Source of the DNA: an uncultured Phocaeicola sp.
GTDB lineage: Bacteria > Bacteroidota > Bacteroidia > Bacteroidales > Bacteroidaceae
Assembly (NCBI GenBank): GCA_958434805.1
Contig: CAUBDX010000056.1
Location: 1 to 6,539, forward strand
DNA length: 6,539 nucleotides
Direction: 5' to 3'
The notes beneath the pieces are model-generated. The model was given only the letters and a program-made list of their open reading frames with translations, had not been told where the DNA came from and searched no databases. How positions within the stretch are numbered: the stretch's first letter is position 1; the number at the start of each line of letters is the position of its first letter. The position numbers and the translations under genes were made by a program. Positions 1 through 5,879 of this stretch are shown here, piece by piece.

Positions 1-20
1 ACGGAAAAACGGAAGGCAAA

Positions 21-44
21 CTTGCAAACTTGCAAAACTTGCAG
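21..44. repeat. Three short tandem CTTGCAAA-type repeats
   Basis: CTTGCAAA (21-28), CTTGCAAAA (29-37) and CTTGCAG (38-44) follow one another directly near the left edge. The surrounding 1-214 is AT-rich non-coding sequence in which I see no gene. The role is unknown; it may be simple-sequence drift or binding sites for something upstream of the window. Confidence 0.5.
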
Positions 45-214
45 CATCTCCACACACACTAAAAAACAAAACTACCATTTAAGACAAGAACGAAATCAAA
101 GACAATAAATAAGTAAATTCTATAATTCTCTTTATACAAAAAGACAGACCTGTTTTATTCCTCCATTTACAAATAAAAAACTATTCACCTATCAGATGAT
201 CCATTAAAAAGACG

Positions 215-222
215 TATCTTTG
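215..222 (+). promoter_or_regulatory. Bacteroidota -7 promoter element for the 247-675 gene
   Basis: TATCTTTG matches the Bacteroidota sigma-ABfr -7 consensus TAnnTTTG exactly and lies 24 bases before the ATG at 247. Transcription would start near 229, giving a very short leader. I see no convincing TTTG -33 element at the expected distance. A TTG inside this element could extend the reading frame upstream, but its overlap with the promoter argues against using it as a start. Confidence 0.6.
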
Positions 223-246
223 CCATTCATTATTTTTAATGCTAAC

Positions 247-675
247 ATGAAATACGGAGTAACAAAAAATACATTACTTATTACAGCAGGCATAGTTTGG
301 CTCTTAGCCGGTATCAACATCTTACGTATTGGAATAAGTTGCTGGATAAACGATTCTCATTATTGGTTCTTCAAAGTCTGTGAAGCTACCATAGTATTTC
401 TGTTATTCTTTGGTCTGATATTTCATAAACTTTACAAGAAACATACTCATCGCATATCTCAAAAGAAAGCCAAGAATTGTCCATTCTCTTTCTTCGATGT
501 AAAAGGGTGGATTATCATGGCATTCATGATTACCATAGGTATTTTGACACGCACCCTGCATTTACTACCGGAAGCATTCATTGCTGTATTTTATACAGGA
601 TTGTCAGTAGCCCTAATTACAACTGGTACCCGATTTATATGGTACTGGTGGAGAAACAGGCATCTACTAGTCTGA
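247..675 (+). CDS. Small multi-pass inner-membrane protein of unknown function
   Basis: This is a 142-residue protein starting at the ATG at 247. It has four likely membrane segments, at about residues 8-31 (LLITAGIVWLLAGINILRIG), 43-62 (VCEATIVFLLFFGLIF), 87-106 (GWIIMAFMITIGIL) and 112-132 (EAFIAVFYTGLSVALITTG). A basic loop between segments two and three (KLYKKHTHRISQKKAK) and a basic, aromatic C-terminus (WYWWRNRH) suggest both face the cytoplasm. It ends in tandem stops (TGA TAA). It appears to be monocistronic: a -7 element sits just upstream and no intact gene follows on this strand for the rest of the AT-rich part. It resembles uncharacterised Bacteroidales membrane proteins, but I cannot name a family or function. 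The in-frame TTG at 220 was rejected because it lies inside the promoter. Confidence 0.8.
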   Translation: MKYGVTKNTLLITAGIVWLLAGINILRIGISCWINDSHYWFFKVCEATIVFLLFFGLIFHKLYKKHTHRISQKKAKNCPFSFFDVKGWIIMAFMITIGILTRTLHLLPEAFIAVFYTGLSVALITTGTRFIWYWWRNRHLLV

Positions 676-791
676 TAAGTCATTCGGTCTACAGGGATTT
701 CCACGACGGATGCTATTTTTCCCTCGCACGATGGCAACGAAACCTCCCCAAAAGAAACGACAGTATCACCAATCACTCTTTCAAATCGCAT
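663..791 (-). pseudogene. Possible third decayed coding fragment, minus strand
   Basis: Reading leftward from the ATG at 791 gives about 42 codons that look like protein (RFERVIGDTVVSFGEVSLP, then SCEGKIASVVEIPVDRMTY). The first codon positions are rich in G, unlike the other frames here. The frame then runs into the 3' end of the plus-strand membrane gene, so it is not a complete gene. It may be the tail of the decayed gene at 865-1232 or a separate remnant; the 74 bases between them have stops in all three minus frames. No family is recognised, and chance is a real alternative. Confidence 0.25.
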
Positions 792-864
792 GTTTCAAGA
801 AATCTACAGGCTACCCTACAGGTTGATATCACTATCAGAGTGAATCGAAGAAAATCATATCATG

Positions 865-1232
865 CTACGCTAAGGTTTCCGCATCGAGCAGATTAATCAT
901 ACCTGATTGCAAATTGTTATAAGCTCCCGAACAGTTGTTGTCATTGTATGGATTCCTCAACATACAGTTCGGCAACCTCAATGCGGCATACATCTACACC
1001 GGTAAACTCCACAATACACTCGCCCACAACCTGCGTTATCCTTGCGCGAAGTAAATCACAAGTATCTTACCTTTTCAGCCGGATAGTCGAAATCACCCCG
1101 GTTCTCTCCACTTCCTAGCTTTTCGGGTATTATCAACTGTTCTGTTTCTAGCGTAGAAATATCATTAAGAAAACATACTGCCACGCTGAACAACGGAAAG
1201 AGCAATAGTTAAATAATAAATAACCTTTTCAT
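865..1232 (-). pseudogene. Decayed small secreted-protein gene with broken signal peptide
   Basis: From the ATG at 1232 the minus strand reads MKRLFII, a TAA stop at 1211-1209, then LLLFPLFSVAVC, which is a typical signal peptide interrupted by one stop codon. The frame continues as coding-like sequence (NDISTLETEQLIIPEKLG, then SGENRGDFDYPAEK) to a TGA at 1058-1056. A second frame takes over from about 1069 (LRARITQVVGECIVEF, then TGVDVCRIEVAELYVEE) to a TGA at 943-941. A third frame (NDNNCSGAYNNLQSGMI) ends in TAG at 867-865. One stop and two frameshifts would restore a protein of roughly 115-120 residues. The signal peptide and the G-rich first codon positions support real but dead coding sequence. 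The family is unrecognised. The cysteine after the hydrophobic stretch hints at a lipoprotein, but the lipobox is poor. Confidence 0.45.
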
Positions 1233-1246
1233 CTTCTATCATTTTT

Positions 1247-1366
1247 TTATTGGTTGTTACATTCTTCATCTGTCACAACATGGGATGGAGATAAAATAGC
1301 ACTACCGTAACGACGGTTCAACAGTTCTGATTATGTAGAATCAACACAAGACGATGAGCCAACTGG
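1247..1366 (-). pseudogene. C-terminal remnant of a second decayed gene
   Basis: The minus strand reads PVGSSSCVDST, a TAA stop, then SELLNRRYGSAILSP and SHVVTDEECNNQ before a TAA at 1249-1247. The stretch ends only 14 bases before the ATG of the decayed secreted-protein gene, a spacing typical of adjacent genes in an operon. The upstream part is missing, cut off near the terminator of the glycosidase gene. The family is unrecognised. The claim rests on protein-like composition and operon-like spacing, so it is tentative. Confidence 0.3.
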
Positions 1367-1383
1367 TTAAATCAAACTAATAA

Positions 1384-1433
1384 AAAACAATCGCCGCAGA
1401 AATAAATGTATAACTCCCTGCGGCAATTGTTTT
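1384..1433 (-). terminator. Intrinsic terminator of the GH2 gene
   Basis: A 16-bp stem (1418-1433 with 1384-1399) has one G-U wobble when transcribed leftward, closes an 18-base loop, and is followed by a run of T residues on the minus strand (TTTTTTATTAG). The GC-rich core is TGCCGCAG/CTGCGGC. The stem begins inside the stop codon of the glycosidase gene, so the leader of the hairpin is translated. On the plus strand the wobble becomes a C/A mismatch and there is no comparable T-run, so it acts leftward. Confidence 0.85.
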
Positions 1434-3471
1434 ATTGTAATATCCAAGTACATCGATCTATCAATTGTTTTTTACTATCATTGGCACGTACTTCTATTTC
1501 ATTCCTTCCTTTTCTGAGAGGGACATCCTTGAACAAACAAACTTTCAAACTGTCTGGTTTCATCTTTCCACACTGACAGTCATTCACGATCAATATCACT
1601 TCTTCTACATTCGAAAAAACCTGTACATCAACGAGTGGCTTCACTCGATTCACATTACGACGCCCCGCGATATAAATCATAGGTTCCGGATTCCAATTGG
1701 CCCGATAAAAATAATAAGCATCCTTTTTAATCTTGCGATCATGGGTTACCAGCCCTTTGTCATTAATGCCCGGACGATCACCTTCCGTACGATGAGCCGC
1801 ACCGAAATCAAACATATTCCACACAAAACTAGCCCACACATACGGACGTTCGTTTATTATTTTCCAATTCTGAATGTGATATTCTGTTTGCCAATTCTCT
1901 GGATGCCACCAACTTCCGGGAACAGTTTGTACCAATGAATCCTGCTGATGATAGATACTAGCACCCGCACCATATTCGCTGATGGCAATTTTCATTTCGG
2001 GATGGTTCTTATGAGTAGCATCCAACCATGTGGCAAGCGTAGCCGGCGTAGCCCCATACCATCCGTCATAGCGATTCCAAGCTATATGATCAGTAATGAA
2101 ATTCAACGCACCCTCCTGATTACTTGCAGAAGTAGTAGGACGAGTAGGATCCTCTTGATGCGCTATAGCATTCAACTCCTTTATATACTCTACAGGATTG
2201 TCTCCCTGCTCTTTTAATTCATTGAACAACCCCCAAAAACAGATACTAGGATGATTGTAATGCTGGCGTATCATCTCTTTCAACTGCTCTTTACCATTTT
2301 CACGGAAAGAAGGCTGATCAACAAAACCTTTATCAGCGTATCCTCCCGGCCCCACAAATGGAATCTCAGCCCAAGTAACAATACCATGTTTATCCATTAA
2401 ATCATACATATAGGTAGCTTGCGGATAATGTGCCAGACGAACAGCATTCACCCCCATATCAAGCATGATACGAGTATCTTCCTCGTGATGCACCGGACAA
2501 AGAGCATTACCCACTTCCGCCCTCTCCTGATGACGGCATACACCATGCAGCGGCAAGTGTTTTCCATTCAAGAAAAAACCTTTATCGGGATCCGTGACGT
2601 AATAACGTAACCCTAACGGCTGTTCCACTTTGTCCAATTCTTTTCCGTCTTTAATCAAAGTCAACACCGCCTGATACATGAACGGATCCTGCATACCGTT
2701 CCAAAGACGCGGATTCTTCAGTATGAACTCTATATTCTCTACCTGTACATCTGTATGAGGAATCATACTTACTTCCTTCTCCGTTTCATACACAGTCTTT
2801 TTCCCGTCATTAACCTGCAACCGGAGCACTACTTTCCGGAGTTCTCCCGTTCCATTAGAAAGATTTACGCGTGCACAAATAGTTGCCTGTTTATCCGTAA
2901 CCTGTTGCTGTATGAGATAAACCCCAGACGATGCATAATCTAACGGAGAAATACACAGGTTATCAGTCAGCAACAGATGTACATCCCGATAAATGCCGCC
3001 ATAAAAATTAAAATCACCGACCAATGGCATTACATCCAACTGCTCGCCATTATTGACACGTACCAGCAATGTATTCTCTTTTCCATATTCCACTTTATCG
3101 GTTATCTCGAAGACAAAAGCTCCATAGCCTCCCCGATGCTCACCTATATGTTTACCATTTACAAAGACATTGCTCACGCAATTCGCCCCCTCGAAACGTA
3201 AAAAAAGCCGCTTGCCTTGCCACTCGGGACGGATGAATATCTTTTTAGTATAATTACCTATTCCCCGCTTGTAATCGTGCTTACCACCCAAGGCATCCTG
3301 CGCATTCCAAGTATGAGGCAAGTCTACCCTACGTGCAGCACTAGCATTTACTTGATGGGAAAAACGGAAACTCCAATCCTGATTGATAAGCTTATCTTCT
3401 CTTTGTGCCAACACCTGCATGCTGAAAGCTGCGGCAAATAATACGGTGAAAGTTCTTCTGAGGTTTTTCAT
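1432..3471 (-). CDS. Secreted glycoside hydrolase family 2 protein, beta-galactosidase type
   Basis: This is a complete 679-residue GH2 enzyme that hydrolyses terminal beta-linked sugars with retention of configuration; beta-galactosidase is the likeliest activity. Residues 1-22 form a signal peptide (MKNLRRTFTVLFAAAFSMQVLA, cut before Q23), so it acts in the periplasm or at the outer membrane. Domains in order are a sugar-binding jelly roll (about 30-170; LPHTWNAQD, GANCVSNVFVNG, GGIYRDVHL), an immunoglobulin-like domain (about 175-290), a TIM barrel (about 294-590) and a short C-terminal beta domain (about 605-679). The acid/base is E418 in FWGLFNELKEQ and the nucleophile is E499 in AISEYGAGAS. 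H347 in RLAHYPQ and the WNMFDFGAAHR segment (551-561) are also typical of the family. It has its own promoter and terminator and no SusC/SusD neighbours. Beta-glucuronidase or another GH2 specificity cannot be excluded from sequence alone. Confidence 0.95.
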   Translation of the reverse strand: MKNLRRTFTVLFAAAFSMQVLAQREDKLINQDWSFRFSHQVNASAARRVDLPHTWNAQDALGGKHDYKRGIGNYTKKIFIRPEWQGKRLFLRFEGANCVSNVFVNGKHIGEHRGGYGAFVFEITDKVEYGKENTLLVRVNNGEQLDVMPLVGDFNFYGGIYRDVHLLLTDNLCISPLDYASSGVYLIQQQVTDKQATICARVNLSNGTGELRKVVLRLQVNDGKKTVYETEKEVSMIPHTDVQVENIEFILKNPRLWNGMQDPFMYQAVLTLIKDGKELDKVEQPLGLRYYVTDPDKGFFLNGKHLPLHGVCRHQERAEVGNALCPVHHEEDTRIMLDMGVNAVRLAHYPQATYMYDLMDKHGIVTWAEIPFVGPGGYADKGFVDQPSFRENGKEQLKEMIRQHYNHPSICFWGLFNELKEQGDNPVEYIKELNAIAHQEDPTRPTTSASNQEGALNFITDHIAWNRYDGWYGATPATLATWLDATHKNHPEMKIAISEYGAGASIYHQQDSLVQTVPGSWWHPENWQTEYHIQNWKIINERPYVWASFVWNMFDFGAAHRTEGDRPGINDKGLVTHDRKIKKDAYYFYRANWNPEPMIYIAGRRNVNRVKPLVDVQVFSNVEEVILIVNDCQCGKMKPDSLKVCLFKDVPLRKGRNEIEVRANDSKKQLIDRCTWILQ

Positions 3472-3511
3472 ATGTATTTTTATTATTATACTTTGATTTA
3501 TGTTCCAACAG

Positions 3512-3542
3512 CAAAAATAGGCAAAAAACTTGAGAGAGCAAC
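3512..3542 (-). promoter_or_regulatory. Promoter of the GH2 gene
   Basis: Read leftward, a -33 element GTTG (3542-3539) is followed after exactly 19 bases by the -7 element TATTTTTG (3519-3512), which fits the Bacteroidota consensus TTTG-N19-21-TAnnTTTG well. Transcription would start near 3506, giving a leader of about 35 AT-rich bases before the ATG at 3471. The rest of the gap, about 3543-3763, is AT-rich and I see no gene in it. Confidence 0.75.
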
Positions 3543-3763
3543 TAAAACACAGAAGAATAGTTGAATACGAAAAAGGTAAAAGTCAAAACCGCCATGAATA
3601 ACTTTTCTTCTGATATTCACAGCGGCATATATTATAAGCAAAATAATAAATCAACACATATCCTCTCAAAGATTTTTCCAAGCATTTCTTATAATATTTC
3701 GTATAGAAGCATGCTAAAAAATACCGATATAATTACAAATATAAAATCCAACGATATATTATC

Positions 3764-4456
3764 TTATTGTTTTACATTTAGCTTATAACCAACAGAGAGG
3801 GTTAAACTGTTATAATTCACACCTATATTATCATTTTTAGATTCTTTCCCAAGTGACATTTCATATTGAAGCTTAACCGTCCACCTCCGATTTTCAATAC
3901 CTACAGCAGATGTCATTCCCCAGTCGAAATTTCTCGCATGCTGATATAGAAACTGGTTGCTACCACCCTCCGCACTTTCTCCCACACCAGGATATCCTTC
4001 AACCCAACCGGAAGAAGGCATAGTTAGATAATATGGATTGCTGTCAATATGATTTTTTATACAATATCCTATATATGGTCCTATCTCAAAGAAAAATTTA
4101 GTGGAATTGTTGCTATGGATAGAGAATTTAGCTAAAATAGGAACTTGTAAAAAATGCCTTGTCTGAGAAACATTTTCTATCCATGTAGCATCTCCATTAC
4201 TATATGTTCCGCCATTATTCACAGAGTATCCTCTAAAAGTATAATATAATCCCGACTTCATAGAGAACATATTATTAACATTATAATCTGCAGATATCCC
4301 TAAACGAGTGGATGGACGCCAACATTCTCCATACCCAGTTCTTTGTATTGCAGATAACCCTGCTTCGGTTGCCCATGTAACACGCTGAGCATTAGCCCAC
4401 ATGCTACAAGAAAAAACAACAGCAAATAATAATACTTTTTTCCAATATAAAACAAT
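3764..4456 (-). CDS. PorT-like outer-membrane beta-barrel protein with non-canonical start
   Basis: About 205 mature residues are rich in alternating aromatic and polar strands (MKSGLYYTFRGYSV, HFLQVPILAKFSI, KFFFEIGPYIGY, SLTLSVGYKLNVKQ), which fits the Bacteroidota outer-membrane beta-barrel family (OMP_b-brl_2, PorT-like). The signal peptide is clear: WKKVLLFAVVFSCSMWANA, cut before QRVTW. Such proteins sit in the outer membrane; the function of this one is unknown. The start is the odd point. The frame has no ATG, GTG or TTG between the signal peptide and a TTG at 4939, far upstream of the promoter at 4576-4607. I placed the start at an ATT (4456-4454), the closest plausible site, after an A-rich stretch. 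Alternatives are a -1 frameshift from an upstream ATG frame at the A-run 4441-4436, or an inactivated start. The first in-frame ATG (4402) would remove the signal peptide. Confidence 0.7.
   Translation of the reverse strand: MVLYWKKVLLFAVVFSCSMWANAQRVTWATEAGLSAIQRTGYGECWRPSTRLGISADYNVNNMFSMKSGLYYTFRGYSVNNGGTYSNGDATWIENVSQTRHFLQVPILAKFSIHSNNSTKFFFEIGPYIGYCIKNHIDSNPYYLTMPSSGWVEGYPGVGESAEGGSNQFLYQHARNFDWGMTSAVGIENRRWTVKLQYEMSLGKESKNDNIGVNYNSLTLSVGYKLNVKQ
4435..4441 (-). promoter_or_regulatory. Candidate -1 slippery heptamer A AAA AAG
   Basis: On the minus strand the codons GGA AAA AAG of the frame that starts at ATG 4548 form the classic slippery heptamer A AAA AAG in the correct phase. A -1 slip here moves ribosomes into the frame encoding VLLFAVVFSCSMWANAQ and the beta-barrel. 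This would give the barrel gene a canonical ATG start. I have not found a supporting downstream structure, so it may be a coincidental A-run. Confidence 0.3.
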
Positions 4457-4505
4457 CGTTTTTTTGTAATCGGTTGGTAGATAAGACTTAAAGAGTAGAA
4501 AGTTC

Positions 4506-4529
4506 GGTAGCCGGTAGCGATTTGGTAGC
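4506..4529. repeat. Three GGTAGC hexamers in the beta-barrel gene leader
   Basis: GGTAGC occurs at 4506-4511, 4513-4518 and 4524-4529, with a related GGTAGA at 4486-4491. On the transcribed minus strand this reads as repeated GCTACC. They lie between the promoter and the signal peptide of the beta-barrel gene. They could be regulator sites or simple repetition. Confidence 0.4.
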
Positions 4530-4575
4530 TGTGCGGGTTTCGCTGCATTGCTTCGCTCTGCTCTTGGAACTGATG

Positions 4576-4607
4576 CAAATATACTAATTTTGACCGAAAA
4601 AGGGAAA
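4576..4607 (-). promoter_or_regulatory. Promoter of the beta-barrel protein gene
   Basis: Read leftward, TATATTTG (4583-4576) is a perfect -7 element. TTTC (4607-4604), one base off the -33 consensus, lies 20 bases upstream. Transcription would begin near 4569, about 113 bases before the ATT at 4456 and 21 bases before an ATG at 4548 in a different frame. The promoter shows that the long open frame further upstream (to 4939) is not part of the gene. Confidence 0.7.
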
Positions 4608-4671
4608 TGTTTCGGGGATTTTTTATTTTTCGGGATTACCGGATTACAGGAAAAGCATAAAAGCAGGAGGC

Positions 4672-4694
4672 GGTGCAAGAAACGAGGTTGCACC
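4672..4694. repeat. Inverted pair of the GGTGCAA heptamer
   Basis: GGTGCAA (4672-4678) and TTGCACC (4688-4694) form a 7-bp inverted repeat with a 9-base spacer. They are two of the five exact copies of this heptamer between 4672 and 4821. A sixth lies at 5766-5772. Confidence 0.6.
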
Positions 4695-4744
4695 CGTGGT
4701 TTTACCAGAAGTGTAAAGTATTGATTTTCAGTGTGTATTTCTGT

Positions 4745-4790
4745 GGTGCAAGGTGCAGCTATATTTATATATATAGCTGCACCTTGCACC
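4745..4790. repeat. Perfect 20-bp inverted repeat built from GGTGCAA units
   Basis: The left arm 4745-4764 (GGTGCAAGGTGCAGC then TATAT) is exactly complementary to the right arm 4771-4790, with a 6-base spacer TTATAT. Each arm holds GGTGCAA followed directly by GGTGCAG. Flanking CTGTG (4741-4745) and CACAG (4796-4800) add a possible outer stem after a bulge. There is no T-run on either side, so it is not a standard terminator, though it lies between the ends of the WG-repeat gene and the start of the beta-barrel gene. It could be a protein-binding site, a cruciform, an mRNA stabilising hairpin or an element end. Confidence 0.85.
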
Positions 4791-4814
4791 AGCCACACAG
4801 AGCTGTTTTGCGGC

Positions 4815-4821
4815 TTGCACC
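4815..4821. repeat. Isolated TTGCACC heptamer
   Basis: This is a further exact copy of the heptamer that makes up the palindrome, 24 bases to its right. The rest of 4822-4992 holds the 3' flank of the WG-repeat gene, with a weak GC-rich hairpin (GCCCTGC/GCAGGC, 4931-4951) that lacks a T-run. I see no gene there. Confidence 0.5.
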
Positions 4822-4992
4822 GATATTCTTTTAAGTTGCTGTAAATGAGTTGGTTTTGAATTTTTGTGTTTGTTTCGGGGAAAGGTGGGATGAACGGGGT
4901 GTTCCGATAGGGCTTGATTGCTTTGTGTTTGCCCTGCAAGGGCTTGGCAGGCGGGGGGCTGGAATGTCGGGCTTAGGGCAGTCTTGAGGCTT

Positions 4993-5748
4993 TTATTCAA
5001 TCCTTTGCCCTTTGCGGTCGATGTAATACCAATCATCGCTTTCCCAATAGTGGTATTCCCCATCCGAACCGGGAACTTCTTCCAGTTCTCCCGTGTCGGT
5101 TACTTTCGCCTTCCCGTTCTCGAAAGGAAAGCCAAAAGCGAAGCGTGGTTCTACGAGGGTATTGCCATGCTCGTCCGCATATCCGATACGCCCTTTTTCA
5201 TCGACGATGCGGTAAACGCCTTCCTGCACGGGGTCGTTGCCGTTGTCATACCGATACGGGACATAGAGGCTTGCGGGATGGCTGTTGCCGGAGGATATGG
5301 CCGTGCAGCGGTCATGATAAAGGGTGAACAGCCGTATTTCAAGCAGGATGGCAAGGACTGCAAGCACCGTGCAGACAAGGAAACGGAGGCGATAGCGTTG
5401 CCGTACCGATACATGGAACGCCCCGTAATAGTCGTGCATCATGCGGTAACGCTCCTCGGTATAGATGCGCATATTCCTCCAGAGCAATACGGGGAACGGC
5501 AGTATCAGCGGGAAAAGGGTAAGGCGGTTGTCTGTTTCGTAAAGAAAGCGGACAGCCGGAGTGTCCAAGAACTGTAAAGCGATGGCGACAGGAAACAGGA
5601 GGCAGGCGAACTGAACCACACTGATGACCGCAAAACTACGATCCGGGAAGCCGTGCCGACAACTGCGCCACGTCCAATAAAAGAGGTGGTCGAAGAATCC
5701 GGGGAGCTTCAACCGGCTGGTTCTTTTATGTGGGGAGGCTTTCTTCAT
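4993..5748 (-). CDS. Membrane protein with C-terminal WG repeat
   Basis: This is a 251-residue protein starting at ATG 5748 (MKKASPHKRTSRLKLPGFF). A basic N-terminus is followed by three likely membrane segments, at about residues 39-61 (FAVISVVQFACLLFPVAIALQ), 76-91 (LTLFPLILPFPVLLW) and 122-144 (FLVCTVLAVLAILLEIRLF). The tail carries one good WG repeat (about 179-216; YRIVDEKGRIGYADEHG then NTLVEPRFAFGFPFENG) and half of another (WYYIDRKGQRIE). WG repeats are beta-rich modules of unknown ligand, common in Bacteroidota. With three membrane spans the WG domain should face the side opposite the basic N-terminus, probably the periplasm. A TTG nine codons upstream was rejected because it overlaps the likely promoter. 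The gene is divergent from the plus-strand pair at 5880 and has higher G+C than the genes to its left. The molecular role is unknown. Confidence 0.8.
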   Translation of the reverse strand: MKKASPHKRTSRLKLPGFFDHLFYWTWRSCRHGFPDRSFAVISVVQFACLLFPVAIALQFLDTPAVRFLYETDNRLTLFPLILPFPVLLWRNMRIYTEERYRMMHDYYGAFHVSVRQRYRLRFLVCTVLAVLAILLEIRLFTLYHDRCTAISSGNSHPASLYVPYRYDNGNDPVQEGVYRIVDEKGRIGYADEHGNTLVEPRFAFGFPFENGKAKVTDTGELEEVPGSDGEYHYWESDDWYYIDRKGQRIE

Positions 5749-5765
5749 ACGTTTGCGGCTATATA

Positions 5766-5777
5766 GGTGCAAATAAA
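5766..5777 (-). promoter_or_regulatory. Probable -7 element and TTGCACC motif of the WG-repeat gene
   Basis: Leftward, TTTATTTG (5777-5770) matches seven of the eight positions of TAnnTTTG (counting the two n as free) and would place transcription near 5763, 15 bases before the ATG at 5748. Its last bases form TTGCACC (5772-5766), the same heptamer clustered at 4672-4821. No good -33 element is seen, so the promoter is weak or regulated. Confidence 0.45.
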
Positions 5778-5819
5778 ACGTATTTCTTCCAAACGGAAAA
5801 GAATTTTGCGGTGAAACTT

Positions 5820-5849
5820 TTTGAGTGATTGGACTTTTCGCTATTTTTG
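5820..5849 (+). promoter_or_regulatory. Promoter of the plus-strand small membrane gene pair
   Basis: TTTG (5820-5823) and TATTTTTG (5842-5849) are separated by 18 bases, a close match to the Bacteroidota promoter with a spacer one base shorter than usual. Transcription would start near 5856, about 24 bases before the ATG at 5880. It is divergent from the WG-repeat gene promoter; the two -7 elements are 64 bases apart. Confidence 0.7.
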
Positions 5850-5879
5850 TTTTGAGGTATAACGGTTCGTCCGTAAGGT

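Noticed and set aside
477..896. Plus-strand frame of 139 codons overlapping the end of the first membrane gene
   Set aside because: The first half is out of frame with a convincing membrane gene. The second half is rich in His, Arg and Ser and lies opposite the better minus-strand coding signal.
3740..3763. Perfect TATATTTG -7 match on the minus strand just after the beta-barrel gene
   Set aside because: There is no -33 element at the right distance and no gene downstream on that strand before the GH2 promoter; such matches are expected in AT-rich spacer.
3561..3788. Plus-strand frame of 75 codons between the GH2 and beta-barrel genes
   Set aside because: It starts at TTG, is rich in Asn, Ser, Ile and Lys as expected from AT-rich spacer, overlaps the end of the beta-barrel gene and has no promoter or ribosome-binding context.
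4457..4939. Upstream extension of the beta-barrel frame to a TTG at 4939 (391 residues)
   Set aside because: It would run through the palindrome and the promoter at 4576-4607 and put the signal peptide in the middle of the protein; it is an open frame by chance.
4931..4951. GC-rich hairpin after the WG-repeat gene as a terminator
   Set aside because: The stem is only about six pairs with a bulge and there is no T-run on the minus strand after it.
4728..5063. Minus-strand frame of 111 codons spanning the end of the WG-repeat gene and the palindrome
   Set aside because: It overlaps the WG-repeat gene in another frame, and its translation runs through the inverted repeat with no protein-like features.
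4918..5577. Long plus-strand open frame (219 codons) opposite the WG-repeat gene
   Set aside because: It lies wholly or mostly antisense to a gene with clear membrane segments and a WG repeat; its own protein has no family features, and high G+C makes long antisense frames common.
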